Assembly (NCBI RefSeq): GCF_008369915.1
Contig: NZ_VSRN01000001.1
Location: 6,854,536-6,918,535, forward strand
Direction: 5' to 3'
From: Dyadobacter sp. UC 10
GTDB taxonomy: Bacteria > Bacteroidota > Bacteroidia > Cytophagales > Spirosomataceae
Length of the DNA stretch: 64,000 nt
Position 1 is the stretch's first letter, and each line of letters opens with the position of its first letter. Of the stretch, positions 63,866 through 64,000 are shown in pieces. The translations under genes and the position numbers were made by a program. The notes under the pieces are model-generated. The model searched no databases, was not told the DNA's origin, and saw nothing but the letters and a program-made list of their open reading frames with translations.

Positions 63866-63923
63866 GCTGATACCAGCATTCGGCCCAGGTATCCAATATA
63901 AACAGAAAACCCTTTTCGCCAGT

Positions 63924-64000
63924 TGCACTGCCCCCCAAAAGTTAGACACTTCTTGGGGGTATTTTTATGGGTAAAAACAGAAAACACAGTGCAGAGTTGA
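63924..64000 (+). mobile_element. Left end of an IS3-family insertion sequence, cut by the window edge
   Basis: Terminal sequence TGCACTGCCCCCCAAAAGTT, then AGACACTTCTTGGGGG, a form typical of IS3-type left ends. CCCCCAA (63932-63938) and TTGGGGG (63953-63959) can form a hairpin. It is followed by a start codon and the first codons of a transposase-like frame. The exact 5' boundary and target duplication cannot be set without the right end. Confidence 0.75.
63967..64000 (+). CDS. IS3-type transposase OrfA, N-terminal fragment
   Basis: Only 11 codons are visible (MGKNRKHSAEL) before the window ends. The basic start following an IS3-like inverted repeat fits OrfA (helix-turn-helix subunit). 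Cannot be tested further within the window. Confidence 0.6.
   Translation, partial: MGKNRKHSAEL

Overview
The window comes from a member of the Bacteroidota, most likely the Cytophagales/Spirosomaceae and close to Dyadobacter (the genus is inference). Supporting signs are a SusC/SusD pair with an extra-cytoplasmic sigma factor and FecR anti-sigma factor, three proteins with type IX secretion (T9SS) C-terminal sorting domains, SGNH and DUF-family lipoproteins of Bacteroidota type, several TTG or GTG starts, and no Shine-Dalgarno-like start sites. No tRNA, rRNA, CRISPR array or prophage was seen. The only insertion sequence is the left end of an IS3-type element at the right edge.

Layout. 1-1.9 kb: 3' part of glgB. 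2-9.3 kb (minus): a family of three paralogous secreted proteins with 1, 3 and 7 copies of a ~92-residue repeat, with one T9SS-sorted protein among them. Hairpin terminators separate the units, and two copies share a duplicated 5' leader. 9.6-14.5 kb: a small membrane protein, then a one-piece periplasmic-propeller/GAF/LytS-type histidine kinase with its LytTR response regulator. 14.5-15.7 kb: a DUF3037 plus HipA-like kinase pair. 15.8-19.1 kb: an operon of three secreted Ig-like/adhesin proteins, the last with a T9SS domain. 19.2-23 kb: oxidoreductase, AraC regulator, and a small DHFR-like / RpoA-CTD-like / SRPBCC operon. 23-30.5 kb: metabolic genes, including a sorbosone-dehydrogenase/HEAT/cytochrome c fusion, fdhA, an O-methyltransferase, a ScyD-like lipoprotein and an AI-2E family transporter. 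30.6-33.8 kb: Fpg/Nei glycosylase and an AlgI/AlgJ-like polysaccharide acetylation pair. 33.9-40.9 kb: SusD, SusC, FecR and sigma factor, a trans-envelope signalling nutrient-uptake locus. 41-44.6 kb: two OmpA-like paralogs flanking a 2OG-Fe(II) oxygenase and a 2H phosphoesterase. 44.6-46.6 kb: DHFR-like protein, a frameshifted DUF3644 gene and a UDG-fold-like protein. 46.9-51.7 kb: tandemly duplicated SGNH-like lipoproteins that lack catalytic residues, followed by a T9SS-sorted sialate-esterase-like protein. 51.7-54.5 kb: cupin/membrane-protein operon opposite a TetR regulator, a lipoprotein and a repeat-flanked GxxExxY gene. 54.6-63.9 kb: purL, a TolB-like/TPR protein, DUF6644/DUF6152 genes, a DUF4468-like protein, an SGNH hydrolase and a GH32 fructanase. 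63.9 kb to the end: IS3 left end.

Taken together, the window is dominated by cell-surface and envelope functions: adhesin-like repeat proteins, T9SS cargo, glycan uptake and hydrolysis, and polysaccharide O-acetylation, each with local regulators. The best candidates for something undescribed are the 1/3/7 repeat-protein family with its duplicated leader, the SGNH-like pseudoenzyme pair beside an esterase, the HipA-like kinase/DUF3037 module, and the repeat that supplies the stop codons of two genes around the GxxExxY gene.
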